This document shows, in pieces, positions 8,392 through 16,136 of a stretch of DNA of 64,000 nt. The position numbers and the translations under genes were made by a program. Within the stretch, counting starts at the first letter, position 1. Each line of letters opens with the position of its first letter. Below the pieces are notes generated by a model. It saw only the letters and a program-made list of their open reading frames with translations, did no database searches and was not told the origin of the DNA. The DNA comes from Bifidobacterium rousetti (lineage in GTDB: Bacteria > Actinomycetota > Actinomycetes > Actinomycetales > Bifidobacteriaceae), in assembly GCF_008698235.1 (NCBI RefSeq), contig NZ_PEBH01000003.1, positions 221,613 through 285,612 on the forward strand, written 5' to 3'.

Positions 8392-9807
8392 TCAGAACAG
8401 CGACTCCTGGGCGAATTCGTCGTCGGCAGCGGACGCGAGTGCCGACGCGCCCGGCTTGAACGCGGCGGCGCCTTTCTCGGCGAGCAGGTCGGATGCGGCG
8501 GCGGACGCCTCGCGCAGGTCGCCGTCGAGCATGACCGCGTCGGGCGAGACGAGGAACATGCGGTTGTTGACGCCCTCCAGATACAGTCCGCCCAACGATT
8601 CGACGCGGGAGAGCGCCACGTACCCCATGCCGGGCGCGAACGTGCGCCTCAGGTCCATGACCGCGCGGTCGAGCGTCATGCCCTGCGACTTGTGGATGGT
8701 GATGCCCCACGCGCAACGCAGCGGCACCTGCGAGACGGAGGCGAGCACCTCGTCGCCGTCCATCATCTGCCATGAGGCCGGCTTCATCGTGACGATGTTG
8801 CCGTTCTCGAATTCGACGATCGGCCATCCGCCCTTATTGCTGGCGGCGAACCCGCGCACCGTGCCGAGCGAGCCGTTGACGAACTGCCGATCGGTGTCGT
8901 TGCGCAGGGCCATGACGGCAGCCCCCTCCTTGAGCACGAGCCGCTCGGGGGCGAGCATGTTGCGTTTGAGTCGTTCGACGAGGTTCGCGGGCCCCGCCTG
9001 TTCGGCGTGGAACTCGTGCGGGGCGTCGTCGATCCGTGCGAGCTTCATGTCGTTGAGGTTGTCGGCCTGACGGTTGACGGGGAACAGGTGGACGGCGACC
9101 TCGCCTTCGGCCGGCCGGACGCCGAGGCGGGTGACGAGGAGGTCGCGGTCCGCGTCGTCGACGCGCCCGGCGCGGATGTCGGTCAGCACGCCGAGCAGCT
9201 TGCCGTCGTCCTGACGATGCTGCTCGGTCAGATAGCAGACGGCCGGGTCGAGTTCGGCCCAGACGAGCGATTCGGTGACGAAGCCCTCCGGGTTGAGTCC
9301 GGCGCGCGCGTACCGTTCGCGCGACGCGGTGAACTCGGGGTTCGCCGGCAGCACGTCGCGGTCGCGTCCGGAGACGGAGACCGGCGGCAGCTGGAAGAAG
9401 TCGCCGGAGATCACCACCTGCAGGCCGCCGAAGGGGCGCGGATCGCGCCTGACCTGGCGACAGACCTGATCGACCATGTCGAACAGCCAGGCGTGCAGCA
9501 TCGACACCTCGTCGATGACGAGGACGTCGGCGCCCTGGATGCGGCGTTTGCGGCGGGTTTTGATGGTTTTGAGCAGGCTTGCGGTGAGCACGTCGGCCAG
9601 TCCGATGCCGCTCCACGAGTGGATGGTCTGGCCGTCGATGTGCGTCGAGGCGATGCCGGTGGAGGCGGTGACGGCCACGTCGGCGCCGTCGGCGCGCGCC
9701 CCGCGGATGAACTCGTTGAGCACGTACGTCTTGCCGGCGCCGGGCGCGCCCGTCAGGAACACGTTCGCGCCCGAGTTCAGAATCGCCAGGGCCTCGCTTT
9801 GCCGCAT
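8392..9807 (-). CDS. Pif1/RecD2-like superfamily 1B DNA helicase
   Basis: The 471-residue ATPase has Walker A GAPGAGKTYV near residue 20, ASTGIAS, Walker B VIDEVSM, motif III SGDFFQLPPV, and the late motifs TIHKSQGMTLD and YVALSRVESL. These are the Pif1 order of SF1B 5'-to-3' helicases, which unwind DNA (often G-quadruplex or R-loop) at the fork or in recombination. ATG 9807 is chosen because MRQSEALAILNSG matches the usual Pif1 beginning and AAGGAAGG precedes it; the longer open frame upstream is the shadow of the HAD gene on the same strand. The gene lies 29 bp after the HAD hydrolase and may be cotranscribed. Confidence 0.9.
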   Translation of the reverse strand: MRQSEALAILNSGANVFLTGAPGAGKTYVLNEFIRGARADGADVAVTASTGIASTHIDGQTIHSWSGIGLADVLTASLLKTIKTRRKRRIQGADVLVIDEVSMLHAWLFDMVDQVCRQVRRDPRPFGGLQVVISGDFFQLPPVSVSGRDRDVLPANPEFTASRERYARAGLNPEGFVTESLVWAELDPAVCYLTEQHRQDDGKLLGVLTDIRAGRVDDADRDLLVTRLGVRPAEGEVAVHLFPVNRQADNLNDMKLARIDDAPHEFHAEQAGPANLVERLKRNMLAPERLVLKEGAAVMALRNDTDRQFVNGSLGTVRGFAASNKGGWPIVEFENGNIVTMKPASWQMMDGDEVLASVSQVPLRCAWGITIHKSQGMTLDRAVMDLRRTFAPGMGYVALSRVESLGGLYLEGVNNRMFLVSPDAVMLDGDLREASAAASDLLAEKGAAAFKPGASALASAADDEFAQESLF

Positions 9808-9836
9808 GCCTTCCTTCTTCCCGACTTTCCCGACCG

Positions 9837-10712
9837 CTATCCGATCAGCCTGCGCACCGCGTGGATCACGCCGTGATCGGTGTTGGCCGGCGCGAGGTAG
9901 TGCGCCGCGGCCTTGAGGTCGTCGTGCGCGTTGGCCATCGCGAACGACCACTCGCCGGCCTCGAGCATCTCCAGATCGTTGAGGTAGTCGCCGAACACGG
10001 CGGTCTGCGCGGCGGTAACCCCGAAATGACGCTGCAGCGCGACGACGCCCTGGCGCTTGTTCGTCGCCGGGTCCATGATGTCGACCCAGTGGGCGCCGGA
10101 GACGACCACCGCATGCGTGCGCGCCACGTCGCCGAGCAGGTCGGAGGCCATGCCCTCGGCGTCGCCGAAATCGAAGATCGCGAGCTTGAGCACGGTCTCG
10201 CCGGGCGTGCCGAGGATCTCGTGCAGGTCGTCGACGACCCTCATCGCCTTGTAGTATTTCGCGCATTCGTCGACGAACGGCTGGTCCTTGCGCTGGATGT
10301 ACGCGGTCTTGAGCCCGCACACGACCAGTCCGATGTCGTGCGAGCCGGATTCGACCGCGCGATCGACGATGTCGATCAGATCGCGCGTCAGATCCCAGCC
10401 GACGCCGTGCACGTCGACGATCTCGCCGTCGGCGACCACGACGTTGCCGTTCTCCGCGACGAACGACATGGCGCCGCCCGACCCGCCGGTCTCCTCCGAT
10501 CCGTCGGATTCGAACATCGACTTGAGCGTCGCCAGCTGGCGGCCGGATGCGGGCACGAACTCGACGCCACGCGCCTTCAAGTCGTCCAGCAGAGGCCAGA
10601 AGTCGTCCGGGATGCGGCTGTCGCCGTCGAGCAGGGTGCCGTCCATGTCCGCCACGACGAGGCGGATGTCATGCGGTCCGGCGGTGATGGTGGTCCAGTC
10701 CTGTGCGCTCAT
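9837..10712 (-). CDS. Cof-type HAD-IIB family sugar/phosphate phosphatase
   Basis: The 291-residue cytoplasmic hydrolase has HAD motif I VADMDGTLLDGD (nucleophile Asp), the motif II Ser in VPASGRQ, the motif III Lys in PATNKRQGV and motif IV FGDYLNDLEMLE. A type IIB cap sits between motifs II and III. Family members dephosphorylate sugar phosphates, phosphorylated cofactors or nucleotides; the substrate cannot be told from sequence. GAGAGGACC precedes the ATG at 10712. The gene lies between orn and the helicase with short gaps, suggesting one transcript. Confidence 0.93.
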   Translation of the reverse strand: MSAQDWTTITAGPHDIRLVVADMDGTLLDGDSRIPDDFWPLLDDLKARGVEFVPASGRQLATLKSMFESDGSEETGGSGGAMSFVAENGNVVVADGEIVDVHGVGWDLTRDLIDIVDRAVESGSHDIGLVVCGLKTAYIQRKDQPFVDECAKYYKAMRVVDDLHEILGTPGETVLKLAIFDFGDAEGMASDLLGDVARTHAVVVSGAHWVDIMDPATNKRQGVVALQRHFGVTAAQTAVFGDYLNDLEMLEAGEWSFAMANAHDDLKAAAHYLAPANTDHGVIHAVRRLIG

Positions 10713-10762
10713 AGGTCCTCTCGTTGGTCGTTCGTCGCTGATCGTTCGTCAATAGCCGTTCG

Positions 10763-11413
10763 TCACTGGTTGTTCAGGCTGGTCGCGACGATCTCGTCGC
10801 GGATGCGCGCGGCCTCGGCGGCGTCCGGCCCGGGGGCGGCGGCCATGACGGCCGCGCGGTAGTAGCGCAGTTCGTCAAGCGATTCGATGATGTCCGCGAG
10901 CGCGCGATGGCCGCCGTTCTTCGGCGGACGGTTCTCATACACGGCCGGGTACCAGCGGCGGGCGAGCTCCTTGATCGTGCTCACGTCGATGCTGCGGTAG
11001 TGCAGGTGGCTCATGAGGTTCGGCATGTAGTGGTCGAGGAACTTCTTGTCGGAGCCGATGGTGTTGCCGGCGAGCAGCGGACGCACGCCGTCCGGGGTGA
11101 AACGCGCCACGTACTCGGTGACCTTCCTCTCGGCCTCCTCGAGCGTGAGGCCGTGCTCCCACTCGTTGATCAGGCCGGAACGGGTGTGCATCTGGCGCAC
11201 GAAGTCGTTCATGTGGTCCACGGCCTTCGGGCTCGGCTTGATGACGTAGTCGACGCCCTCGTCCAGCACGTTCAGGTCGAAGTCGGTGGGCACGACCGAC
11301 ACCTCGACGAGCTCGTCGCCGCCGAAGATGTCGAGTCCGGTCATCTCGCAGTCGATCCAGATGAGGCGCGAATCCTTCGCGCTGTAGGTTTCGGCGTCAT
11401 GTGCGTCAACCAT
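10763..11413 (-). CDS. orn: Oligoribonuclease
   Basis: The 216-residue DEDDh 3'-to-5' exoribonuclease degrades 2-5-nucleotide RNA fragments and pGpG at the last step of mRNA decay. Exo I is [10 protein letters not shown] (Asp and Glu metal ligands), exo II is [13 protein letters not shown], and exo III is GHRALADI with the catalytic His and last Asp. Length is close to the family norm of about 180-210. An AGAAAGGTGG site lies upstream of the ATG at 11413. The promoter should lie in the 239-bp gap up to the recombinase gene. Confidence 0.97.
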   Translation of the reverse strand: MVDAHDAETYSAKDSRLIWIDCEMTGLDIFGGDELVEVSVVPTDFDLNVLDEGVDYVIKPSPKAVDHMNDFVRQMHTRSGLINEWEHGLTLEEAERKVTEYVARFTPDGVRPLLAGNTIGSDKKFLDHYMPNLMSHLHYRSIDVSTIKELARRWYPAVYENRPPKNGGHRALADIIESLDELRYYRAAVMAAAPGPDAAEAARIRDEIVATSLNNQ

Positions 11414-11652
11414 GATGTGGCCACCTTTCTGATTCTCGTTTTCCCTCGGCTTGACGGCCTGTTCCGCGTCCTACGTGCACGGCACGCGCCGTTCCGCGTG
11501 GAACGTTTCAGCGTATAACGAAGCCACTACAAAGATGCGGCGAGTGACGATACATCGCGTCAGGATGCAACCACATGTCATGCATAGCAGCGGTACACAA
11601 CATCATATGCGCATGGCGCCAACGGTCAATCGAAACCAACTGATGAGAGGAG

Positions 11653-12282
11653 TCATTCCATGACGCCTTGTGGGGCGCACGCCTGCATATGGTTCCGTAC
11701 GAACCGGCCCACGGTGGCGGGATGAACATGGTATTTGCGGGCGATGTCGGCCTTGGTGCGACCCTGCCCCAGCATGGCGCGGATGTCATCCTCATAGTCC
11801 GATAGCTTCGTGCGCGCCGACAGGCTCCCCACCGGACGGCCCAGCCGCACCCCCTCGGCACGCCTCCTAGCCAATGCCTCCTTGGTGCGCTGGCTGATCA
11901 GGTTACGCTCGATCTCCGCGGACAGCCCGAACGCGAACGCCAGCACCTTGCTCTGGATGTCGTCGCCCAGACGGTATCCGTCCTTGATGGTCCACACCCG
12001 CACGCCCTTGTCCATGCAGCAGCTGAGCACGTCCATGATCATAAACAGGCTCCTGCCCAAGCGCGACAGCTCCGAGCATACGATCAGGTCGCCCTTGTCG
12101 GCCCTGTCCAGCAGGCCGCCCAGCTTGCGCTTGTCCGGCGCCTTCGTGCCACTGACCGTCTCCTCCACCCACTCGTCCACCACCAGACGCTCCCCGGCGC
12201 AGAACCGTTCGATCTCGAACCGCTGGTTCTCCACCGTCTGCATGCCCGTGCTCACCCGCACATACCCATAGATCATGGCCAC
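11653..12282 (-). CDS. Serine site-specific recombinase (resolvase/invertase), probable inverter of the methyltransferase cassette
   Basis: The 209-residue small serine recombinase has the catalytic start MIYGYVRVST (nucleophile Ser), the active-site block CSELSRLGRSL, the long E helix (AFGLSAEIERNLISQRTKEALARRR) and a C-terminal HTH (GRTKADIARKYHVHPATVGRFVRNH). It is similar in layout to DNA invertases such as Hin/Gin/PinR. The gene begins 25 bp outside a 33-bp inverted repeat (12308-12340) that pairs with a copy inside the neighbouring methyltransferase gene, so it is the obvious candidate to flip the intervening 767 bp. The start is GTG 12282 or ATG 12276; neither has a clear ribosome site. 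It lies downstream of, and in the same direction as, the restriction genes. Confidence 0.93.
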   Translation of the reverse strand: MAMIYGYVRVSTGMQTVENQRFEIERFCAGERLVVDEWVEETVSGTKAPDKRKLGGLLDRADKGDLIVCSELSRLGRSLFMIMDVLSCCMDKGVRVWTIKDGYRLGDDIQSKVLAFAFGLSAEIERNLISQRTKEALARRRAEGVRLGRPVGSLSARTKLSDYEDDIRAMLGQGRTKADIARKYHVHPATVGRFVRNHMQACAPQGVME

Positions 12283-12307
12283 AGTGTCACAGGCGGCATA
12301 GGCAATC

Positions 12308-12340
12308 GGGCGATTTCTCGCAACCGAAGATCGTGTGGGG
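12308..12340 (+). repeat. Left 33-bp inverted repeat of the invertible cassette
   Basis: This stretch, beginning GGGCGATTTCTCGCAA and ending GATCGTGTGGGG, is an exact reverse complement of 13108-13140. Bases on either side differ between the copies. Read on the plus strand it encodes GDFSQPKIVWG in the same frame as the copy in the active gene. It shows weak internal dyad symmetry, as serine-recombinase crossover sites do. Confidence 0.97.
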
Positions 12341-12734
12341 TGAGATTTCCGACAAGGCTAAGTTCGCGCTTGACGAGAAAGGGACATTCGTGCCCGAAGC
12401 GACGACCTTCCTGATGGTAGGTTCCAAGCTTCCAATAATCTTGGGATTCCTTAACTCGCGTCTATCCGAATATTATTTCTCCACGTTGGGAACCACCACT
12501 GGCATGGGGACAGTCCGATGGAAGAAATACACCATCGAGCAGCTCCCCATCATCATGCCCCAAGGGGCGGAGAGGAACGAGTTCTTGGAACTCATCCATG
12601 AGCGGATCAATTCCCAATACCCGGAACCTAGGCAACAGGAAATTGAGCGGGAAATTGATGCCCACATTGCCAAAAGCATCGGTTTGACCGCGGAGGAAAG
12701 CGATTTTATTCGGCGCTTCTCGCTAGCCCAATGA
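12309..12734 (+). pseudogene. Silent alternative target-recognition cassette of the methyltransferase
   Basis: The frame opens with the repeat-encoded GDFSQPKIVWG and continues for about 130 residues. It includes MVGSKLPIILGFLNSRL, GMGTVRWKKYTIEQLP and a C-terminal helix ending FSLAQ. The centre resembles the TaqI-like C-terminal specificity domains of single-chain restriction-modification methyltransferases. There is no start codon, ribosome site or promoter ahead of the repeat, so it should be unexpressed in the present orientation. It is not broken: no stops or frameshifts. Its end overlaps the 3' end of the active gene by 12 bp. It parallels the active tail, which carries FLLGVLNSKAADWYVHQVG and PVFVEQIPIP in equivalent places. 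Confidence 0.9.
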
Positions 12735-15700
12735 TTGTTGGATTGCGGCTTGTTCGGCATCACCAAGCTTGAACAGGTCGTATACTAATGCGTTGATTCG
12801 CTGCTCCTCATTCATGGTTGACGTTCCCCGTTGTGCTTGTTCCTGAGCCCTTTGGGCCAGTTCGGTGATCTCGCGGCGCATGGCGTCCGGCACATCCCGG
12901 GGAATCGGAATCTGCTCTACGAAGACGGGCTTGTATTCCATGTAGCCGCCGCTGCGGGTGACGCCGACCTGATGCACGTACCAATCCGCCGCCTTGGAAT
13001 TCAGCACCCCCAGCAGGAACCAGTCGTCGGTGGCGATGAACGGAGATGGCGCACAGACGATGGCATCGTCCTTCACCATGGCGTACTGGGCATGGAGGCA
13101 GAGGTTGCCCCACACGATCTTCGGTTGCGAGAAATCGCCCATATAGGCACAATCGCGCAGATTGTACGGCGTGTCACCCTGATCGGCGCGCTTGGACAGC
13201 TTCGGCTCGAAGGACTCTAGCCATTCCTTGATTGCCGGATACCTGTCCACATCCACACGCTGCACTTCGGTTCCGTCGTTTTTGTAACCGTTATGGGTCG
13301 TGACCAGATAGCAATCCGCGAACTCGTAGCTGTAGCGCTTGATGTCGCGTCCGCGTAGCACGGGACGGATGATCTCAGCGCTCTTCGGGTCGGCGGCGAT
13401 GAGCTCGTCGCGCCTCTCCTTGGAGATGATGAACGCATCGTTCAAACCAGTCAATACACCGCGGTAAATACGCACGTCAAGCCGCTTGAGCGGTATGCCA
13501 GCCTCCTCCATCTTGTGCTTGATGGAGCGCTCCACATCAGTCAGGATGACCCAAGGGCTACCGTCCGGTATCTTCTTGCCCGCGTCCGACTTGCTGGAGC
13601 CATCGACATAATTGAACGGAATAGTCACGGCATTGTTCGCGACATAATCGCCGATGTCTGTCAGCGAATTGTCCTCATATCTCACGGCCTGTCGCACCCC
13701 GTCCGACTGCCCCTTGGCGAGCAGCATGATATTCGTGTCGACGGTGGCGTTGTTGAAGCGTTCGGCACCTAAATCGATAAGCGAAATCACTTCGGCATTG
13801 CGGGCGAAATACTCGCGCAACTCCTTGCCGTACCGGTTGCGCATCCACTTGTTCGACGTGATGTAGTCCAGAACACCATGCTCAGACAGCAACTCCAAAC
13901 CACGCTCGTAGAACAATTCGTACAGGTCGCCGGTCTTGTTGTACGACCGGTACCCCAGTGACTCGTAGACGGTACGCATGGCCTTCATCTTCTGCAGCTG
14001 CACATACGGCGGGTTGCCGATGACCACGTCGAAGACGTCGACGCCAAACATAAAGTCCGGGTCGAAGAACGGCGCGTGCCCCGTCTCGGAAACCGAGGAC
14101 GCATGGGGATGGAAGTTGGCGATCTGCCGTCCCCGTGGGGAGGATTCGTCCCTGCCACCCAGCTGGGAGGCAAGGGTCTCGAATCGTTGCATCAGGTCGC
14201 CCTTCCTCTCCGGATCGGTGGTGGAGAAGTAACGGGCACGGATGTCCTTCAACTGGTCGAACAACTCATCCTCATCGGCCAGATCGAACGCGCCTTGGTT
14301 CAGACGATTCAACGACGATGCGTCATCTATCGAAGCGCCGTTAGACTGTTCTGAACCGCGCACATCGGCGGCGGCCAACGGTACCAGCGAATCGGCGCAC
14401 ACGAACTTGAAATCCAGATTCGGCAACGGTTCGACCTGATCAATCGAATCCCGCTCCACGATCATGGACAGCCAGACGCGCAGACGGGCGATCTCCACCG
14501 CCATCGGCTCGATATCGGCTCCAAACACGTTGTTCCGCAGGATCTCCAGCTTCTGCCGGTAGGCGTCGGCCGTGGCGGTCTTACCCATCAGACGAGCACG
14601 GCATCGCATCAGCAGCTGCAGCATGCCCATGGGGAAGGCTCCAGAACCGCACGCGGGATCCAACACGCGCACATGTTCAAGTGCACCGAGCACCCGGGGC
14701 AGCACGGTCCTGGTGTTCGAATTCCACAGAGCCTTGCGCGGGTCACTCTCACTTTCCCACTGCCCGTCCGGCGTGTTCAGCAAGGTGTCGATGCCCGTAC
14801 AGATGACGTCGTCACCGTCGAACGCACGGTGCAGGTATTGGCGCAACGCCTCGCGGCACATATACGCCACGATCTCTCGCGGCGTATAGAACGCACCTTG
14901 GGCGTTGCGCGCGCTTTTGCCAGTGTCGTCCATCTGCTCAGCGAGCAGGGATTCGAAGATGCGTCCCAGCATTTCCGGATCGATGGCCACCTGCTCGTAA
15001 TCCGGCGTGGACTCATCGGTGGTGAAGTCGTACTGGTCGAAATGCTCATACAGATCGGCGAAGAAGCCATCCGGGAACGGAATCGACCTATCGGAGAAAT
15101 CGGTGGCCTGTTCCTCGAACAAACCGCCGTTGAGGAACGGCGTGACCATATCTCCGTCTGCGTCACGGCGGTCCTTCGCCGTGTTCAACGTGGCGAAGAA
15201 CAATCGCTTCAGTTTCCTCTCGTAATAATCGGTGGCATTCAATCCATCGATATTCAAATAGCGCTCATCGGGATTGATGAACCCCTTCTGGTTCAGGAAC
15301 CATGCAAAGAGGACACGTCCGATCAGACGGCTGGCAAACATCTTCGCGCCATCCTCGTCATAGTCCGCATCGACAAGCGTCTTGACCAGCTCGTTGAATC
15401 GTGTCGCGATGCCGGCGTAGAAGCTCTGGTTGACCTCGGCAACATTGAGCGCATCCCAAAGCGTGGCGTGTACATACGCTTTGTCCGCGTCACCGGCGGT
15501 TCGCACCGCCTCATCGTCGCCCAATACGCCTTCCAGTTTGCTCAGAATACGTTTCTGCGTGTTCGACAGCGTGCCGCGCAGCTCCATGGTACGCAGGTTG
15601 CCTACCTTGGATACCGCGATGATAATCGACGCCGAGCCGGCCGGCGCGAAGAAATTCACTCCAACCGGAAGCCACTCGAATAGCTCGCCGTCCTCCCAAT

Positions 15701-16049
15701 GCTGCATCATCGCCACGCAGGCGCTGATGCGAGACTTCGTGGCGGTCCCCCTCAAACCACTGAATGTGGCTTCGAACAGCTTGTTCTCCTCAGCAAGATC
15801 GCAGACGAAGGCCGTCTTCTTCATCTGCGGATGGATAGTGAACCATTCCCGGTGACGATCCACCTCTTTTGGCGAGCGGAGAAGAGCATCATCAACCGCG
15901 GTATCGTCAAGAGCGACACCGCGGAGAATGGACATCACCTGCATGGCGACTCGAATGGCCGCGATCTTGCGGTCGATGTCCTCCGCATCGGCGGAGGCAT
16001 ATCGACCGTACTCATCAAGCGACTGCTGCAGACCAGAGAACATAACCAT
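12723..16049 (-). CDS. Eco57I-class N6-adenine DNA methyltransferase with phase-variable C-terminus
   Basis: The 1108-residue protein has an N-terminal helical region, a GAFYTPREIVAYM block (about 386-398), SAM-binding motif I VLDPACGSGAF (about 462-472), ADIEPMAVEIARLR (motif II region), and catalytic motif IV VIGNPPYVQL (about 676-684). A C-terminal target-recognition region runs from about 780 to 1108. No separate PD-(D/E)XK nuclease is obvious; cleavage may come from the partner helicase. The 33-bp inverted repeat encodes residues about 971-981 and everything after it is exchangeable. The start is ATG 16049, because GGGAGGA lies 7 bases upstream; ATGs at 16055 and 16043 are alternatives. 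It lies 87 bp after the helicase gene and is probably cotranscribed. GC content looks lower than the flanks, suggesting transfer. Confidence 0.92.
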   Translation of the reverse strand: MVMFSGLQQSLDEYGRYASADAEDIDRKIAAIRVAMQVMSILRGVALDDTAVDDALLRSPKEVDRHREWFTIHPQMKKTAFVCDLAEENKLFEATFSGLRGTATKSRISACVAMMQHWEDGELFEWLPVGVNFFAPAGSASIIIAVSKVGNLRTMELRGTLSNTQKRILSKLEGVLGDDEAVRTAGDADKAYVHATLWDALNVAEVNQSFYAGIATRFNELVKTLVDADYDEDGAKMFASRLIGRVLFAWFLNQKGFINPDERYLNIDGLNATDYYERKLKRLFFATLNTAKDRRDADGDMVTPFLNGGLFEEQATDFSDRSIPFPDGFFADLYEHFDQYDFTTDESTPDYEQVAIDPEMLGRIFESLLAEQMDDTGKSARNAQGAFYTPREIVAYMCREALRQYLHRAFDGDDVICTGIDTLLNTPDGQWESESDPRKALWNSNTRTVLPRVLGALEHVRVLDPACGSGAFPMGMLQLLMRCRARLMGKTATADAYRQKLEILRNNVFGADIEPMAVEIARLRVWLSMIVERDSIDQVEPLPNLDFKFVCADSLVPLAAADVRGSEQSNGASIDDASSLNRLNQGAFDLADEDELFDQLKDIRARYFSTTDPERKGDLMQRFETLASQLGGRDESSPRGRQIANFHPHASSVSETGHAPFFDPDFMFGVDVFDVVIGNPPYVQLQKMKAMRTVYESLGYRSYNKTGDLYELFYERGLELLSEHGVLDYITSNKWMRNRYGKELREYFARNAEVISLIDLGAERFNNATVDTNIMLLAKGQSDGVRQAVRYEDNSLTDIGDYVANNAVTIPFNYVDGSSKSDAGKKIPDGSPWVILTDVERSIKHKMEEAGIPLKRLDVRIYRGVLTGLNDAFIISKERRDELIAADPKSAEIIRPVLRGRDIKRYSYEFADCYLVTTHNGYKNDGTEVQRVDVDRYPAIKEWLESFEPKLSKRADQGDTPYNLRDCAYMGDFSQPKIVWGNLCLHAQYAMVKDDAIVCAPSPFIATDDWFLLGVLNSKAADWYVHQVGVTRSGGYMEYKPVFVEQIPIPRDVPDAMRREITELAQRAQEQAQRGTSTMNEEQRINALVYDLFKLGDAEQAAIQQSLG
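13108..13140 (-). repeat. Right 33-bp inverted repeat, inside the methyltransferase reading frame
   Basis: This is the exact reverse complement of 12308-12340, located in coding sequence about 385 bp before the stop. On the minus strand it reads GDFSQPKIVWG in frame. The crossover point would lie within this conserved peptide, so both products remain full-length. Confidence 0.97.
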
Positions 16050-16136
16050 GCCCATTCCTCCCACTCCCGACTGCATGCCCAAGGCTCTAAGGATTGTATA
16101 CCACCAAGCCCCACGGTGCGACGGCGCCACGCTCCA

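Larger units (their letters stand above)
12308..13140. mobile_element. Invertible DNA segment carrying two alternative methyltransferase C-termini
   Basis: The segment is bounded by the perfect 33-bp inverted repeats at 12308-12340 and 13108-13140. Inside, two different coding tails face each other and meet end to end: the active tail on the minus strand (13107 down to 12723) and a silent tail on the plus strand (12341 to 12734). Recombination between the repeats would invert the 767 bp between them and join the silent tail in frame to the methyltransferase body. Repeats, frames and the adjacent recombinase are seen directly; switching itself is inferred. Confidence 0.88.

Noticed and set aside
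11414..11652. A second silent specificity cassette downstream of the recombinase
   Set aside because: I looked for the repeat-encoded DFSQPKIVWG or its DNA; it is absent, and no open frame resembles a recognition domain.
12333..12734. Reading the plus-strand frame as an independent 133-residue gene starting at GTG 12333
   Set aside because: The GTG lies inside the 33-bp inverted repeat and has no ribosome site; coding similarity begins upstream of it, so it is a silent cassette and not a separate gene.
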